Assembly (NCBI GenBank): GCA_000310025.1
Contig: FN648366.1
Location: forward strand, 58,694 to 122,693
Source of the DNA: Ectocarpus siliculosus
Taxonomy: Eukaryota > Sar > Phaeophyceae > Ectocarpales > Ectocarpaceae
DNA length: 64,000 nucleotides
Direction of reading: 5' to 3'
Each line of letters begins with the position of its first letter. Positions within the stretch are counted from its first letter, which is position 1. Shown here piece by piece: positions 33,560 to 47,400 of the stretch. A model generated the notes under the pieces. The model was given only the letters and a program-made list of their open reading frames with translations, did no database searches and was not told the DNA's origin. A program made the translations under genes and the position numbers.

Positions 33560-36230
33560 AAGCGCATCGACACGATTCTGGGGCACGACCGGCAAGCCCT
33601 CCGCCTCAACTTCGGCCTAGCGATGCACCAGCACCACTCTTACACCTCGGCCTCCTCCAGCAGAGCGCCTATGCACGGCGGCAGCGGCGGCGATGGGCAT
33701 CGCGGTGGTAGCGCCCGAGATGCTGCTGGCACCGGTGCAGGTACACAATACTCGCTTGTGAAGAATATGTTCATCTACACTGGTGTATAGCACGGAAGAT
33801 TATTCACACCCCCGACGGCATGATGGTGACCCCTCATCCTCATCCGATGTGGGAAGTTCTGCCTGTTGCGCAGACGATTCCATTCTGCCAGCGACCGGAG
33901 AATGAATAGGACTGCAGCGTCCCGGAATCATGCCAACACACGATGTACTTCATTCTGCAGTGTTGCGATTCCTCCTCCGTGTGTGTGCATTCATGCAGGT
34001 ACCACAATGTACGTACATGACCTACAGCAGTAGTTCTGTGCAGCAGTGGGTGGGGTATGAATTGCGCCCAGGAACGACAGGGTAGGTAAACGACACGTTG
34101 TGCTGTTCTCCGACTGATAATCTGATTGTCGCATTGGGACAGCGGTTTGCATGACGGGATCTTGGCTTGGCTGACCTTCTCGTCCTGGAGTCCAAATGAC
34201 AGATGATGTTGGTTGAAACTTCTTCATAACATATCATCAACCTTGAACAGTATTCCACCCTGGCATCATACCGAATGGAAGCACTGCATTTCCTGCTCGA
34301 TTTCCTTATGTTCTCGTGTTTGAAACTCTCTATTGCCACGGACAGATTCATCCGAACCTCTCACTCTTTCCGGCAGCCTTAGCCAGGAGCCGTACAGTCA
34401 CGGCATGTTCACGAGCCAGGGAATTTCTCTTAGTCAAGGAACTGCCAGCCAAATGGGACATCAGGTACGACGTATGGACTGGTTTTCATCATGTGACATT
34501 CAAGATTCACCACGGGAGAATCGTTGAGTACATCCCAGAGTGATACTGTAGGGCACACCTCATATGTAAATCGCCCACATATATGATGATATGAAATTAA
34601 CGTTTCACTCGTGAGGGCACACCGTGTACTGATCTGATCTGATGTATCGCAAGAGACGGATGCGAACAGCAGTGCGTAGCGGCTAGTTTAACTGAGGAAG
34701 CAAAGATCGTATTGTTTCTTAAAAGAGAGATTGACAGTAGTTCGCGTGACGCAAGTTTCATGCGTCTCAATTGCCAGAGCCTTGTTCGTGGTGTTAACCA
34801 CACACGTTTGAGCGGTGCCAACGGGGGAAAGCCTGGCAGGGTGCATTGCTCTAGTAGCAACTTGCGCCGATCAAGGAAAGCCACGGGTGGTATTTGTGGT
34901 CCCATTCGAGACTCCGATACAGGAACACAGCTCTTCCCTCTACATTCTCGAAACGAATCGACTCGTGTTGTAGGTCTGCATGCTTGGTCCACTGTGAAAT
35001 CGCTTACTACAGTAAACTCCAGCATATGGCACAACAGTTTCTGTGGCATTGAAGTTCGAACGACGGGAACCAAGGCTAGCGAACCACCAAGCACAGCACG
35101 GTTCTCCCGGTAGGCAAATATTATCCTTGCAAATAACGCACGATGAAGTGCCGTACTCTCCTCCATAGATCTTTCTCACTACGTCATTACGCGCACTGGC
35201 GTGCTTTCGGTCGTTGTTTGTGAAAAGCATAATACTCCACTCTTTCCGTCACATGATGGCTAACATTCTTCCGTTATGGCATTGTGCCGCTTTGAAACGT
35301 CCCTACCGCTTGCGGGGTAGAGCCAGCAGAGCGAAACCGGTGGTTATGGCATGTCTCAGCCAAGTCCTGATCTCCTCGCACCTTACGTATCCGCGCGCCA
35401 CGGACACACCGGAAGCGGGGCCGGACGCGCGACGCCGACAAGCAAAGGTGCTGAGGTCGACGCTGCCGGTACGATTCGAAGGGTTGGCGTAGAAGGCGCT
35501 GACTGATGCAGAGTGCGGGAGTCATTAGGCTCAACGCAAAATTGTTCACATGTTCACGTCAATCTAAATGAAGCCTCGCACGTTGTGATGGGATGTACTT
35601 CCAGGATAATGTGCCACAGTCCTGTAGTGTATTGTTAGCCCTCTCCCCCATAAAGTCGAGAGGGTGAATTGTAGGTGCAATCCATCCGATTTCAGGCTCC
35701 AGTACTCCATGGCTTGTTGTACTTCCTTATCCGTGGTTTGGCTTGCTTTCATTAAGGTTTCATTTAGCCTTCTCCGATTGGCCTGGTTGGTTCACTCGCC
35801 GCTCGACGACCGATCGAAGTGCTGGTAATCATATATCTCCACAATAACGTGGTCAAGGTGGCCAAGAACGGCAAGTCATCGGGTCACTGCGAGGGGCCAA
35901 GAGCGGCAACAGCGTCCACCACCGAAACCACCATCACTCTCAAAGCAGACGGGAGGCACACGGTTCAAATTTGTCATCATCCACAACGTCTTCGGCGAAG
36001 GTGACTCGGGAGAATTCTCAGCGACCAGTAGCCGCACAGCGAGCGGTGGTTTCTGCCGGGGCTCCGTCCCTTCCTCTACTTCCACTTTATTCCATTCGAA
36101 TCTAAACACCTTGGCCTCAACGCAGTGTGCTCTCCATTGATGCATGGAAAGAGTTTCCACCTCCATGAACTGAGCATGACAAGCATGAGAGCAATATTGC
36201 ACACAATAGGCAGGACTGTCGCCGGCATAA
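33560..36230. other. Mostly non-coding, uncertain ORFs
   Basis: A minus-strand ORF of 189 codons (34597-35166) and an overlapping plus-strand ORF of 133 codons (34712-35113) have no motif I recognise. A minus-strand stretch near 35300-35500 (SVDLSTFACRRRASGPASG, ending GFALLALPRKR) could be an exon. None is supported by a consistent gene model. Confidence 0.25.
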
Positions 36231-36238
36231 TAATCGAT

Positions 36239-36762
36239 TCACCACATGGCATCATCGTGCTGCTTTATGTAGTTGAATGCCAATATCTGTTCCAAAGTGG
36301 TAGGCGCGGCAGGTCCAGGTGTGAATGAGTGAACGCACAGCAGTTCGGATCGCATGAGGCATGATCCAGCCATTCCACGGGCAGGGGTTGCCTCGAACGA
36401 GTGATAATAATATGAATGAAATGGGACGCACTTGCTGTCGACTCGGCATGCCCGCGCCCGCCGCAACCAACCCGAACCCAAACCGCTGTCCCCTCGGGGG
36501 TTTCAGGCGCGGCGCCCGCAACCATTGCCCCGAGACGGTGTCAGAGAGAAAGGCCATGCACTGCGCGTTTCGCACAGCCGAAACGGCAAGGGAGTTGACG
36601 TCGAGGGAGCTGTTGGAACCACCGCCGCGGTGCAAGCGTTCGATCGGCTTCTCTCCGAACAGTTCCGCAATCAGGTGGAGCTGGGACGGCAATAGTTGCG
36701 CCCGTTCCTTCTTCAGATCTGATAGTTGGAATTGTTGTTGGGTTGACCCTGCAATAGGTAGA
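36239..36762 (-). CDS. Probable exon(s) of an unidentified gene
   Basis: After acceptor cctattgcag the minus strand reads STQQQFQLSDLKKERAQLLP, then HLIAELFGEKPIERLH and SAVRNAQCMAFLSDTVSGQW, which has good coding composition. Near the end another frame (LMRSELLCVHSFTPGPAAPT, then LEQILAFNYIKQHDDAMW, stop) looks better. A 40-base gap between donor gtgcgt and an AG would be too short for a normal intron. So the exon is likely real but its 3' end is unclear. No family recognised. Confidence 0.35.
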
Positions 36763-37186
36763 AAGTAGAAAGGATAGCGGTGGAATCCATGCGCAGAGCA
36801 AGTATGGACCTGGGTCTCACACATCATCAGCACGAAAAGTAAGTGAGTTGTTGAAACATCTGGTTGCGAAAGGTACCAGTGTGATAAATGTTCATGCAAA
36901 CCCGAACCTCGCACGGCCAGGCCCACGTATCCCCCGTTTTGGGTTCGAATTGTCGTAGCCATCTCCACGATTTATTTAGTATGCACGTCAGTTTGAGCTG
37001 CACATGTCATTTGTTTTCTCACCCCGCAACTAGCATAGATCCTTGAAATCCCGAGCTGTGCCGGCGCCTGTTCTTGGACCCAGATATTGACAATCTAGTA
37101 GATTTCGCGCATCACCGCCTTCTTTTCTTGGTAAGTTTCACTCTTGCTATCTCAAAAGGTTTCACTCTTGCTACAATATCTCAAAG

Positions 37187-40100
37187 ATGACTCGGCGTGC
37201 ACTCCCTCCAAAGGTCATGTCCGAGCTATCCGAACTGCGGACGCTCGTCGAGACGACACGCGAGATCGTCTCCGACCAGACCAAAGGTCTCGACCAGGTA
37301 ACGAAATTCCGCCCTGTCCAGCATGGTCCATGCTGATAGCGAAGTGCTTGAGCACCTGAGTGAGGGAAGGATATCGCTCGACCGTGTCAAAAAGTTGGCC
37401 AGCGGGTGTGTATGGTGGGACTCTTTTTCGCCGACCAGACCAGCGGGAAATGGTAGGTGTGCCTTACATCTACCCGCGGTAAAATGGTTGAAGTACGGTA
37501 GATCGAACTCAGTTAGGTATCGTAACTTCTTCGCATTGGCCGGGGTGCTGATATTTCGTTTAACTACGAGCTCCTGTGGCCAATGCTGTATTTGGAAAGC
37601 TTGGATTTCCATGTTGCACGTACCATTGACGGTGCATAGCAAACAATGAGGCACGTGAGGGCACATTCAAAACACAAAGGTCATGCCATGCGTTTGAGTT
37701 CACTACGTCACATCAGCCACTCGCAGAACCGGCGAGTTTCAAAATGACGAGCGATTGTATTCTCTTCGTCTGAATGACCAGGTGTCGACGGCGACGAACG
37801 AGCTTCGAGAAGAGCTGCAGGGAACGCACAGCCTGACCAAAGCAGTCAGTGGAAGTTCTTCAAAGGTGTGTGGCTCGTTGGCTTTGTTTTGTCCCAGCCC
37901 CTAGCAAACCGTTCGCTGGTTCCTGCGCATGGTTTGCTGCGAAACGCCACTTTAACAGAGTCACCACCGCATCTTCACCAAACCCCTCGACTCCCGCGCT
38001 TTCGTACCGTCAATCGGTCTCTTTGGGCCCGATTTCCCCTGTGTCACCGCTCTATTCGTTGAAAATTCTCAGGTTCTGAACGTTCTCGAGACCACCATCC
38101 CGGCCGCGTTCTTGTCTCTGGAAACTCGACTCAGCCGCGCAGAAGAGACCGTAGCTGCAGCTGTTGAGACGGCAGCGGCCACCGTCGCTTCCGCCAAGGA
38201 TGCCGCAGCGGCCGCCGCAGCGGCGGCGTCAGCGGCATCGGCACTCGCTCGCCGCTGCGACAAATCGGTGGTCGGGAACAACTGCCGTGAGCAACGACCA
38301 GTAGCCGGCTCGGTTTCGGATGGTCGTAGTCGAAATGAAGATCGATCACCAAGTAACGACAACGGACGACTCTATGCCGCTCCTCAGCAGCAGTATCATC
38401 AGCAGCACGAGGGGCAGCACCAGCACCAGCAGCGGCGGCAGCAGCAACACCAGCAGCGGTGGCGGCAGGAGGAGGAGAAGCAGCAGCAGGAGGAGCAGCG
38501 GCAGCAGCGACAGGAGCAGCGGCAACAGCGGCAACAGCAGCGGCAGACGTTGCTACCTCCTGAGTTTCTGCAAGGCGGCGTCATGTCAGGGAGTGCCCAA
38601 GAGAGTGGCACGCGCGGCAGCCGCAAGAGAAAATACGACGACCAGCAGCTGGAGCACCAGGAACCACCCTCACGTAGGATTCTTCAACAGGATGGTACTG
38701 ACCGCGCCACGAAGGTGAGCCCTGTATCTGCAGGTGTAGGCAAGGCAAAGTACCTTTCCCGTCACAGTGGAAACAGCTGGGGACTCCGGAGAACTATCGT
38801 ATGAGCTGATGCTGCCACGAACAAAACAATTGCGATGTCTCGCGATAGACACCATGTGCGTGAACGTCCGCCGTGTTGTTGTTGTTGGGCGCGTCAGGGC
38901 CGGTGTTAGCGTTTTAGCCAGCGCGTTCAGGCAGAGATATTCACACAAACCTGGACGAACCGATGCCTCGCCGAATGGAGTGGAGTCCCCTCGGATGCTG
39001 CTACCGCGTTGTGTTTCATTCACTCGTTCTCTCCCCCTCAAGATCTGAAGGCCACTACAAATATTGTAGTCTAACGGAATATATATTTTTGCGTTGCTTT
39101 CCGCAGCCTTTCCCGCCGGCGTCCTGTATTTGGAGCGGTACAGATCGATCTCCTACTAAGCGTCCTGTATTGCACGCCACCGCTTAGCTTCACGTTGCGG
39201 CATCTAATTGCTACCCCAGGAGCTACCCGACATGCCACAAGCCCTGCAAAGCGTCAACCACGATACCCAGGGCGGAGAGTCTTCGGTAAGAACCTCGTGT
39301 TAGATGAAAGATAACCCCGGCAACTTGTGGATGAACATGATTGGAGTATTGGAGTATTGGAGTTTTCGCTTCAAGCTCGTGCCGCCTTCAGTGCCCCCTT
39401 GGATGATTTTCGTAGCTCTTCCCCATGGGGTTGATGTCCCCCGCTCAGAGAATCGCTTGCCCAGGCCGAATCGAGGATTCGATTTGGAGCGCAGGAGTCG
39501 ACATTTATTCGTGGCCTTGTCCTCAACCATGTTGCTGCTGAAGCTACTCAACACCATGCTTTGAGATTTTCAGGCCATTTTAGGGGGACATTGACCACCA
39601 ACGGTGTTGATGAGAGGCGTGACAACAGTTCACAATAAGCCCTACAATAGGAGCCCATTTGCGGTCAAGATATCAATGTTCTGTCTGTAGCACGTTTCAC
39701 AGCCGCATCTGTTGATGCCGGTGATTGACCTAACTTCCTCTGCTTCCGGCAAACTACCGAATCAGTGGCAAGGGGCAGACGAGTCTCTGCGGTGGACCCA
39801 GCCTTGGGGTGGAGAAACCGGCCCAGCTACCGCGGCGGCTGTTGGGGCACCCAGTAGAGTCCGTCAGTCCCCCCGTAACGACCCGGAAATTCCACGTGGT
39901 GTTCTCGAGCAGCGGAATTCTTGTCACGACGGTAGCGGCGGAGAGAGGGTAGAACCTTTTTCTTCTTCTGCAGGGGGCGCCTCTTCTTCGTTTAAGTCTT
40001 CAGCCGTGCCACACAACAACAGGAACAGCCAAAGGGTCGCCGACGATGCTGAGGTAGACATGCCGTCGTCATCGCTACCATTGTGCGAAGCGGACTCCTT

Positions 40101-41397
40101 CAACCCGTTCCAGGATGCGGACCTTGCGCCCATCACTACCGGCTCGATCGGAGCCAAAGCCCCCGGAAACGTGAGCACCTCACGCCGCGAAGGTAGCCGA
40201 TCGCCACCCGCGCCGAACACGTTTCGAGCCGAACAATCCGCAACAATGCGGTCTGGACTTGCGGTGCGACCCCCTGCCCGTGATTCTTCCGGAAAATCTC
40301 CTATTGCGGATGCCACTGCCGCAACGCCGACGGTTTCGTCTTCGTCTTCCACGTCAAGGCGACCAACATCATCAACGGCCGGAACGCGGGGTGGCGCCGT
40401 CGCGGCCGAGCCATCATTATCAAGTTCCCAGACTCGCATGGTCACGAGGAGGGCCAAGGCCTGTCTGGGACAAGGCGATGGTGGAGCTGGTAGGACCCCA
40501 GCTTCAGGTGCAGGAGACACTCCGGTGTGCCACAAGGTACAGAGTCGGCAGCCTCCACCACCTCGGTCTTCGCCGAGCGGATCATCGGCTCTCCCTGCCA
40601 CTGCTAGCATCAATCCGTTCTCCCGAGGCCCGTCGGTGGACCGGGGCGACCCCGCGTCATCGGCAGGCGGTCGACACCGCATCCCAACGCCTTCTGCTGT
40701 TCAGAGCAAGGCCAACCGCGAGCTATCGCACGATGCATCTGTGCGTAGCAACCGGCGGAATGTTTCTGGATTGGATCAAGCGGAAGCGGGGCTCAATAGG
40801 TCTGACGGAAGGTCACCGCACCTAGAGCGTGGGCAAAGGAAGCCAACATCTGCAGACGTTGGTGTCATTGGGGACGAAATTGAGGACTATGAAGACTCGT
40901 TCGGCGGCCCGGGTTTGACGGTAGAAGCGTACATGGCTGAGAAGCACAAAGCGAAGGTACGAGTGTCGGCAGAACCACTTAAGCACACACGTGCCTCGAG
41001 TCATTTGTTGTTGCTCGTCGTCGAAAATCGGTGTTATCTTATAGTAACCACCACGAGCTGTGGCCGGTCATTGTGATGTTTTAAACTCCAACGCCCCCAC
41101 TACTACCCCATCCCCCAACGTGCACAAAACTATGAAAATCCTTAGCTGGGCCAAACCAGAGGTACCCCAAAGGACAAGAAGGTGGCGACGAGTAGGAAGG
41201 GAGATGAAGAACCTCCCGCGCCCGAGACGAAGCACCCCAGTGCAAGGAAGAACCCTCCATCTCACAACCGACCATCGTCTGGCCGTGGCTCTCTGGCGAC
41301 ACCAACGTCGGCGGCTGGAGACTCGGACGCAGGTGGAGGGGGCAACAGCAGGTCAAACAGCGACTCGTGGATGGTGGGCGGGGGTAGCGGCTGGTAG
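37187..41397 (+). CDS. Nuclear-type coiled-coil, Gln-rich protein with SIM-like motif
   Basis: Six exons, all phase 0: 37187-37297 (ATG), 37782-37865, 38073-38714, 39220-39285, 39703-40956, 41146-41397 (stop TAG), giving about 802 residues. Donors are gtaacg, gtgtgt, gtgagc, gtaaga and gtacga. The N-terminus (MTRRALPPKVMSELSELRTL) and exon 3 (SLETRLSRAEETVAAAV) predict coiled coil. Next comes an Ala run, then a long Gln/Arg/His tract encoded by CAG-rich DNA (about 38385-38550), then a basic cluster GSRKRKYDD resembling a nuclear localisation signal. Exon 5 starts PHLLMPVIDLTSS, in which VIDLT fits the SUMO-interaction motif, and is otherwise Ser/Pro/Arg-rich and disordered. An acidic patch (DEIEDYEDSFGGPG) lies before the last intron. 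The role is inferred only as a nuclear scaffold or regulator. No family recognised; the last acceptor is the least certain. Confidence 0.7.
38385..38552. repeat. CAG/CGG trinucleotide-rich tract in exon 3
   Basis: Imperfect CAG repeats encode the Gln/Arg/His tract of the 37187-41397 protein. Such tracts are often length-polymorphic. Confidence 0.75.
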
Positions 41398-41399
41398 CG

Positions 41400-44300
41400 A
41401 CCCACTATCCGTTGGCTACGTCAACCGACCGAAAAGCAGTAGCATGATTGCAGTGAAAGGAAGCCGGGGGGATCGTCAGCTCCGAAACACATCTGATGCC
41501 AAAGTGTGAAGCTGGCCGAACGACGATTGACGGCCCATCAAATACAGAAACAGTTTTTCATCAATGTTGTTCACCCGGCCATATTTGCTGTTTGGATGAC
41601 CCCAGAAACGTTTAGTCAAGACGGAGCACTCACATAATATGTGAGTTAGCTACCATCTACGACAGATACGCCATCGAATTCTTGCGTAGGCTGAGCTGTA
41701 TTGCCTTGTATTTGGAAGTATTTCAGCTTGATCTGACTCGGGGGGCTTGCATGTTTCGTAGTGGTTTATCTCTTGTTCAGTTGGCAGGTGTACTTTCTAT
41801 GGCAATCCTGGCAAGGGAAACGCCAGGCAGTTTGTGCTGGAACGGGCGAGGATATTTGGTGTAGCGTTTTGCGACACCGGCTGATCATCTTGTCTTTCGT
41901 CGGTGGAAGGGAAATCCCACCGCTCTACCTGCGGCCGTAGTTTCGTGTCTGGAACATCTTGATTTGAACTTCTCTGTGTCACCTAAAGCTCAGTCGAAAG
42001 TTTCCTCGTGTGAATATCTCCACCAATGCAGTGCATCAAACACATTTGAAGTGGAATATCCTTCACAGGCGGTATGTCCGACGATAGACTATCGTTTTTG
42101 CGCTAAACTCTCCCAGGAATGCAGGCCACATGAGACATTCGCTTGGCCGCTGGCTATCATGTAGGGATAGACGACAGGATATTTCTGAATTCCTGCATTG
42201 TGAAAGCGAAGTACTAGATACACTTCACAAGCCCGTGCACGGGCACAGAATGGAGCCGCGACGGTGAGTCGCGAATGAAGCCTCGCTCGATTCATTTAGT
42301 CCTGTGAACTGCCGCGTAGAAATCAAGGATAGAACTTCGGCGCTTATGGATACAAACATCCGTTCCCAGTGAAGCCAATTTCACTCTCTGGGGAGGTACA
42401 TGCGAAAAATGTTGAGTGAACGGCTTCCAGTGTTGCGATTTAGAACGAGAACACGGGCATAATGAAGTGTGCCAGCTCTACAAACTAGCGCTCCCATGCA
42501 TGCGCATAGGATGCGCGGCGCAGAATAGGATCTAGGCGAAGGGCTGACACAAAAGCGATGTACATGGATCGGGAGACCTTTTTTTTCGTTGGGCATGCAC
42601 TTACGTGTAGTAGCATGTCATCGCTCTGCCACGCGGCGCAAATCGCTGGCATCCTGGCTTGCACACTTCTCCACTCACATCTCCTCACACTCGAAGAGAC
42701 CATCGGCGACGTCACCCGCTCCGCTCTACAGTGGTTCATACTTGCTGTAAATCTCTTTTGGCACGATCTCTTTTGGGACGACTCCTGCTGTTTGTGGACA
42801 TCCCAATGGAAACTTCCCGAAGGCACACAGTATATGGCTATACCCCATGACCTCAACCGTGACACCTGGTCTCGCCACTCGATACTTGATACCAAGTTGG
42901 AACTGTCAACATGTGATGGCCAAATGAACAATGCGTACTGACCTAGTACTACAACGCGAACCAGGCGAGTGACAACAGTGCTACAATAGCCGCGGTGCAC
43001 CAAAGAACCCGCGACACAGCCGACAATGGTAAGAACTCAATGGGGTAACATCAACTTCCGCGACCCCATAGGTTGTCACCGCTCGAAATGTGTACACCAA
43101 GGGCTGTGGGGATAACCTGCCTGCCTGTCTCCCTGTCTCTTCCTCTTTGTCTCTCTGTCTCTCTAGACTCGGCAGCACTCTACAATACAGCATTTCACTT
43201 TTCTGTCCGTAGTCTACATGACTCTCTCGCGTCTTCTCTTCCCCTCATTCCCAATACAAGAGAACGTGCACAGCACTCAAAGAGCCCAATTGGCCCTAAA
43301 AGAGGGCCATCGTGCCCCTTGCATGTGAACGTTCTGACACATGCCAAGCAACCTCGATTCTATCAGGTCTGGTATGATATATATGCGTACCCAAAGTCTA
43401 CAAGAGGTCCTGCAGGTTTCCAGAAAAACGCCGCGAGAACCCGGCTTTGCGAACCTCGGCCAATCAGAGTTGGTCTCGCCTCCCTCGGCTCACTCACACA
43501 CCACCACACTGCAGCCAAGCACTCCGTTCACTCGCACACAGCCACCGTGTCTGACCAAGCTACAGCAGAGGTTGGTCGTGCCCGTTGACCGAGTCCGCCT
43601 GCAGTCGCCTCAAACGCAGGTCGCCTTTCCGAGAACAGGTCCTACAGTTGGTGTGCTCCCGAACAGCCCACGGCACGGCAGACAATGTTTCCACATGTGA
43701 GTCGGAGGATGGGGGGAGAGCGGGTGCAGTCTGGACCCACCAGGCTCAAGGCCACCCTCTGTCCCTGCACTGAGCACATCGAGGGTGGTTTGCAAACGTC
43801 AGCGGGTGCAGTGAGGCGTACATGGGCGAACTCGTGTGTGATGTTTTCCGCAGCGGTTTGCTGTCTCATCTAGTCTAGACTATGGGTCGAACCGGATAGT
43901 GTTGTGTACGCCTTGGCGAGTTGGCCCCGCCGCAGGTTCGGTATTTCCAGGGCATCATCATTCCACTAACCTGGCTTATTGGGTCGATGGTAGCTTTCCG
44001 CGATTTGGAGAAATCACTCCTCGTGTAGCGCAAGATGCCAGGTTAGACGGTTCAAAACAACTGCTGAATGTACACAGCAGCACCCCTTGTGAACACCGCC
44101 GATGTCTCCAGTCCAAGCACCAAGCCAGATTTCCGTTGGAGCACAGGTACTGCTGGTGCTCAGAATCAATGAACCCTCATTCCACTCTGAGTTGGGAGCA
44201 AGTGCAGACCCAGCCTGGCACCGTCATTCTCTGGCGTGCCGTTTTCACTGCATCCGGCCATCCTCATCACGCCGCACTTTCGAGTGAGTCGCCGTTGCCC

Positions 44301-44470
44301 CCTTCGGGCAATTCGCCCCCCAGGGCCAGCGTTGCACACACGGGAACTCCATCACAACCCCTGGAGCGTCGCGGAGACGGCCTGCTCAACTGTTGTACAC
44401 GCACCTTATGCAGTGTACCGAAACACGAATTGAGGTCCAAGACGAAAAGTAGTACAAACTTGATGTGATT
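41400..44470. other. No confidently supported gene
   Basis: A plus-strand ORF of 127 codons (42558-42941) has hydrophobic stretches but no motif. A CT-rich tract lies at about 43118-43165. A Pro/Ser-rich open stretch near 44282-44380 (ESPLPPSGNSPPRASV) could be an upstream exon of the CCCH zinc-finger gene. Confidence 0.3.
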
Positions 44471-44475
44471 GACAG

Positions 44476-47400
44476 GGCGGCAGCGGTGGCACTCATGCAC
44501 GAGGGAGAGCGGGTCACGCACCGTTCGCGCCCAAGATGGGCAAACCCAGCTTGGACCTCGTGTCGGTCAACCGCAAGGTGAGCGATGACAACGTGGAATC
44601 GCGAAGGTCGCTGCTGGTTGTGCCAGGAACCCTCTCATTCTGGATTCACAAGCATTGCCTCAGTGTTTTAGTGAGAGACCATCAGGCAGAAACCCGGGCT
44701 GCTGGACCAGTGCGATGCGCTCGACAGCAGCAATGACCACCCCCGGTTATCAAAAAGGGAAGCCGTTTGACTGTTGTGGCTGTCAGGGTACACTGAGCGA
44801 GAGGCGCATTCCGTTGCAGTTGTTCATGGTTTGGGGGCTGAACGAGGAAGACTAGATGATGTCCAAACTCCATGCCGTTCTCGCCATCTACACCTGACCT
44901 GAGGACGGCTGTTTTTGCGCACTGCTATTGGTACTGTTTGCACCACAGCAGGTCAAGAAGCCGGCGGCAGTCCCCATCATCTCCTCCCCTCCTTCCTTAC
45001 CTTAGTGCCAGCCATGATGATCGCTCATTCGAAAGTCCACCGTTGCACATACTATCGCTCTTTGTGAACGCGCGACCGTTGGAATGCTCGGCCAACCCCA
45101 AGACGGAGATATGCCGCAACTGGCAACAGGGCCGCTGCGTTGCTGAAGGTAACCTGTGTGCACCCACGGTGGTTGGTTGAAGGTCGTAGACTATGTTCAC
45201 AGGGTGCATTCCCTTGAAAACAGAGTCTGGTTTTCGAGCTTGTTCTACAATCGCGATCGCCATATTGAGGTGTAGGCTGCAACGCCATGAAAAGGCAGAA
45301 CTGCGTCGTGACATCGCTAAATTCACAGTCTACGCTAAACGAATGATGCCGCCAGCTACGACTGTAGAATCAGATTTAACACATTTCGCGCTGCCGACCT
45401 GGGCGAGAGCAACACACAACTGCTGATGCTGATGAACCACAATATTTCAACTCGAGTTCATCCCCCATGATCTTACATTCTGTTGGCTCTCGCGGGTGTA
45501 CGTTTCACGAACCCTGGAATCAGCTTGGAAGTGCGCCTTCGCCCACGGAACGCACGAGCTGAGGCGCCAGAGTCTCGACCAGATGTAAGTCCGAGTCTCG
45601 ATGGGATGTAAGGCAGACCTTCATGAGATGCAAGCCAGAGCCCCGATGAGATCAAGGTCAGAGCCGCAATGATATTGAAGTCAGAGTCTCGATGCGATGT
45701 AAGCGAATCTCGGTGAGATGAAATTCACTTATTGTCACATGCCAGACCACACGTTAGGCTACAGCAGCTCAGGCATCCAAGTTCCTCAGCACAAGTCACC
45801 ACGGTATTGTTTCCGGACCATGCTGAATCGATGTGTGGGAAAAATATCTCACACCCCTTCCCCCCGTCTATCTATGTACTTCATTCTTGCTCCGGAACAA
45901 AAACTAGTCAACGGGAAGGAATTTTGATCATGGCCATTTTCAAGTCACCCAGGAGTGAAAACAGAACCGGGTGAACTGGGAGAAACCCATTTACCGCTTT
46001 CAACTAGTCGGGGTTGGCTCTCCACCGGACGTGCGAGTTGGAATTCACTCGCTACCTCATCATCCCCACCGAGAATATGATCAGCCCCGACGTGCTGGTT
46101 CTGGTACCGTTAGCGCCCACACTTCACAACCTCTATTGTTCGGCGCGGCTGGCGTCCCTGGTCGCTGTAGCCTTAGGCTAAAAATGACCGCTATGTGTAA
46201 TTTTTTGTGTACCGGGCTCACGAATGTGTTCAATGTCATTTTGCAAGACGTTATTTTCACTTCGAAGTTCACAAACTGCGAGATGCAATATGCGCGCGTG
46301 ATTTTCACCTTTCAACCCCTTGCGATTCGTGCTCATGTTCGCTTCGACGGCAGGGAGTACACGGGCCGGATCCCCAACGCCTCCAAGTTCCGATGCTATC
46401 CGTGCCTGGTGAGGAGTGGAGACCCTACACGTGGATATTTGTGGATTTCCCTGACATTCTGACCCCGAGTTCATGCGTCTGCAACTAGCGGGATTTAAAG
46501 CAAATCGAGGAAAATGAATCATTGGCCCGTGTACCATACCCTCACCGAGAGTCTACACACAAGAATCAGTTCCGAAGACCAAATGTTGCCCGTAGGTGCG
46601 ATTTTTTGCCCCAATCAGTGGTTGCACAGAAGTATGAGGTCACCACCAGGTGAAAAGTAAAGTACATTGATCCCCCCGACCCGTCTACCTTCTACCTCGG
46701 TCCATTTTCGTATCTTGAAAAATCTGCTGCCGGCGGGATCATCCACGCTTCTAGACCTGGATCACCACAGGGGCATGCCCGTACTTTTCGAGGTAAGGAA
46801 TTGGCATCGTTGGGTATAAAACAATTCAGCCTGTCATCTGCGAAAACGAGATGCTCTAGTGACAGGAACCAACGTATGGTATTCGAAGTCCAGATGGGTG
46901 GTTTGTATTAGTGCGGATTTCACAGGTTGAAAGTCATAAGGGTGTGGAAGATTTGTCGCCGCTACAGGCGAAAATAGTCAATCGTGTCTAGAGTTGGCGC
47001 CGCAATAAACACTCTGAAGAACTGTTGCTCGCGCCGCGCATCAGGCCCTCAGCAATGCAAAAAATCTCGAACGATCCAGTGGTTACTATGCGCCGAACGT
47101 TGGGAAACTATTGGAAGCTGCCTCAACGTTCCTGACAGATGAAGTTCCGGCAACACGGAAATCGGATCAATTCGACGCATATTCGGCCACAGGTGTCATT
47201 GCACGCTCTACTTTCACATGTTCCCTACTCGTGGGGGCGAGTATTCCTATGAAACGTGGTCAATTCTGCCGAGACCCTCTTGTCCCACCAACACGCCAGG
47301 TGCGTTTTCATCCACGACCCCCGCATCCGCGGGCCCACCGCCGCCTACCTCTACAAGCACAACGGTAACAGATCTCACTCCACCAGGAGCGGGGGCAGCG

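Noticed and set aside
36090-36420. SET/MYND (SMYD-like) gene: DHASCDPNC and QYCSHACHAQ motifs on the minus strand
   Set aside because: The motifs occur in the wrong order for SMYD proteins, in different frames, with an in-frame stop before the MYND-like part; other frames give better coding sequence.
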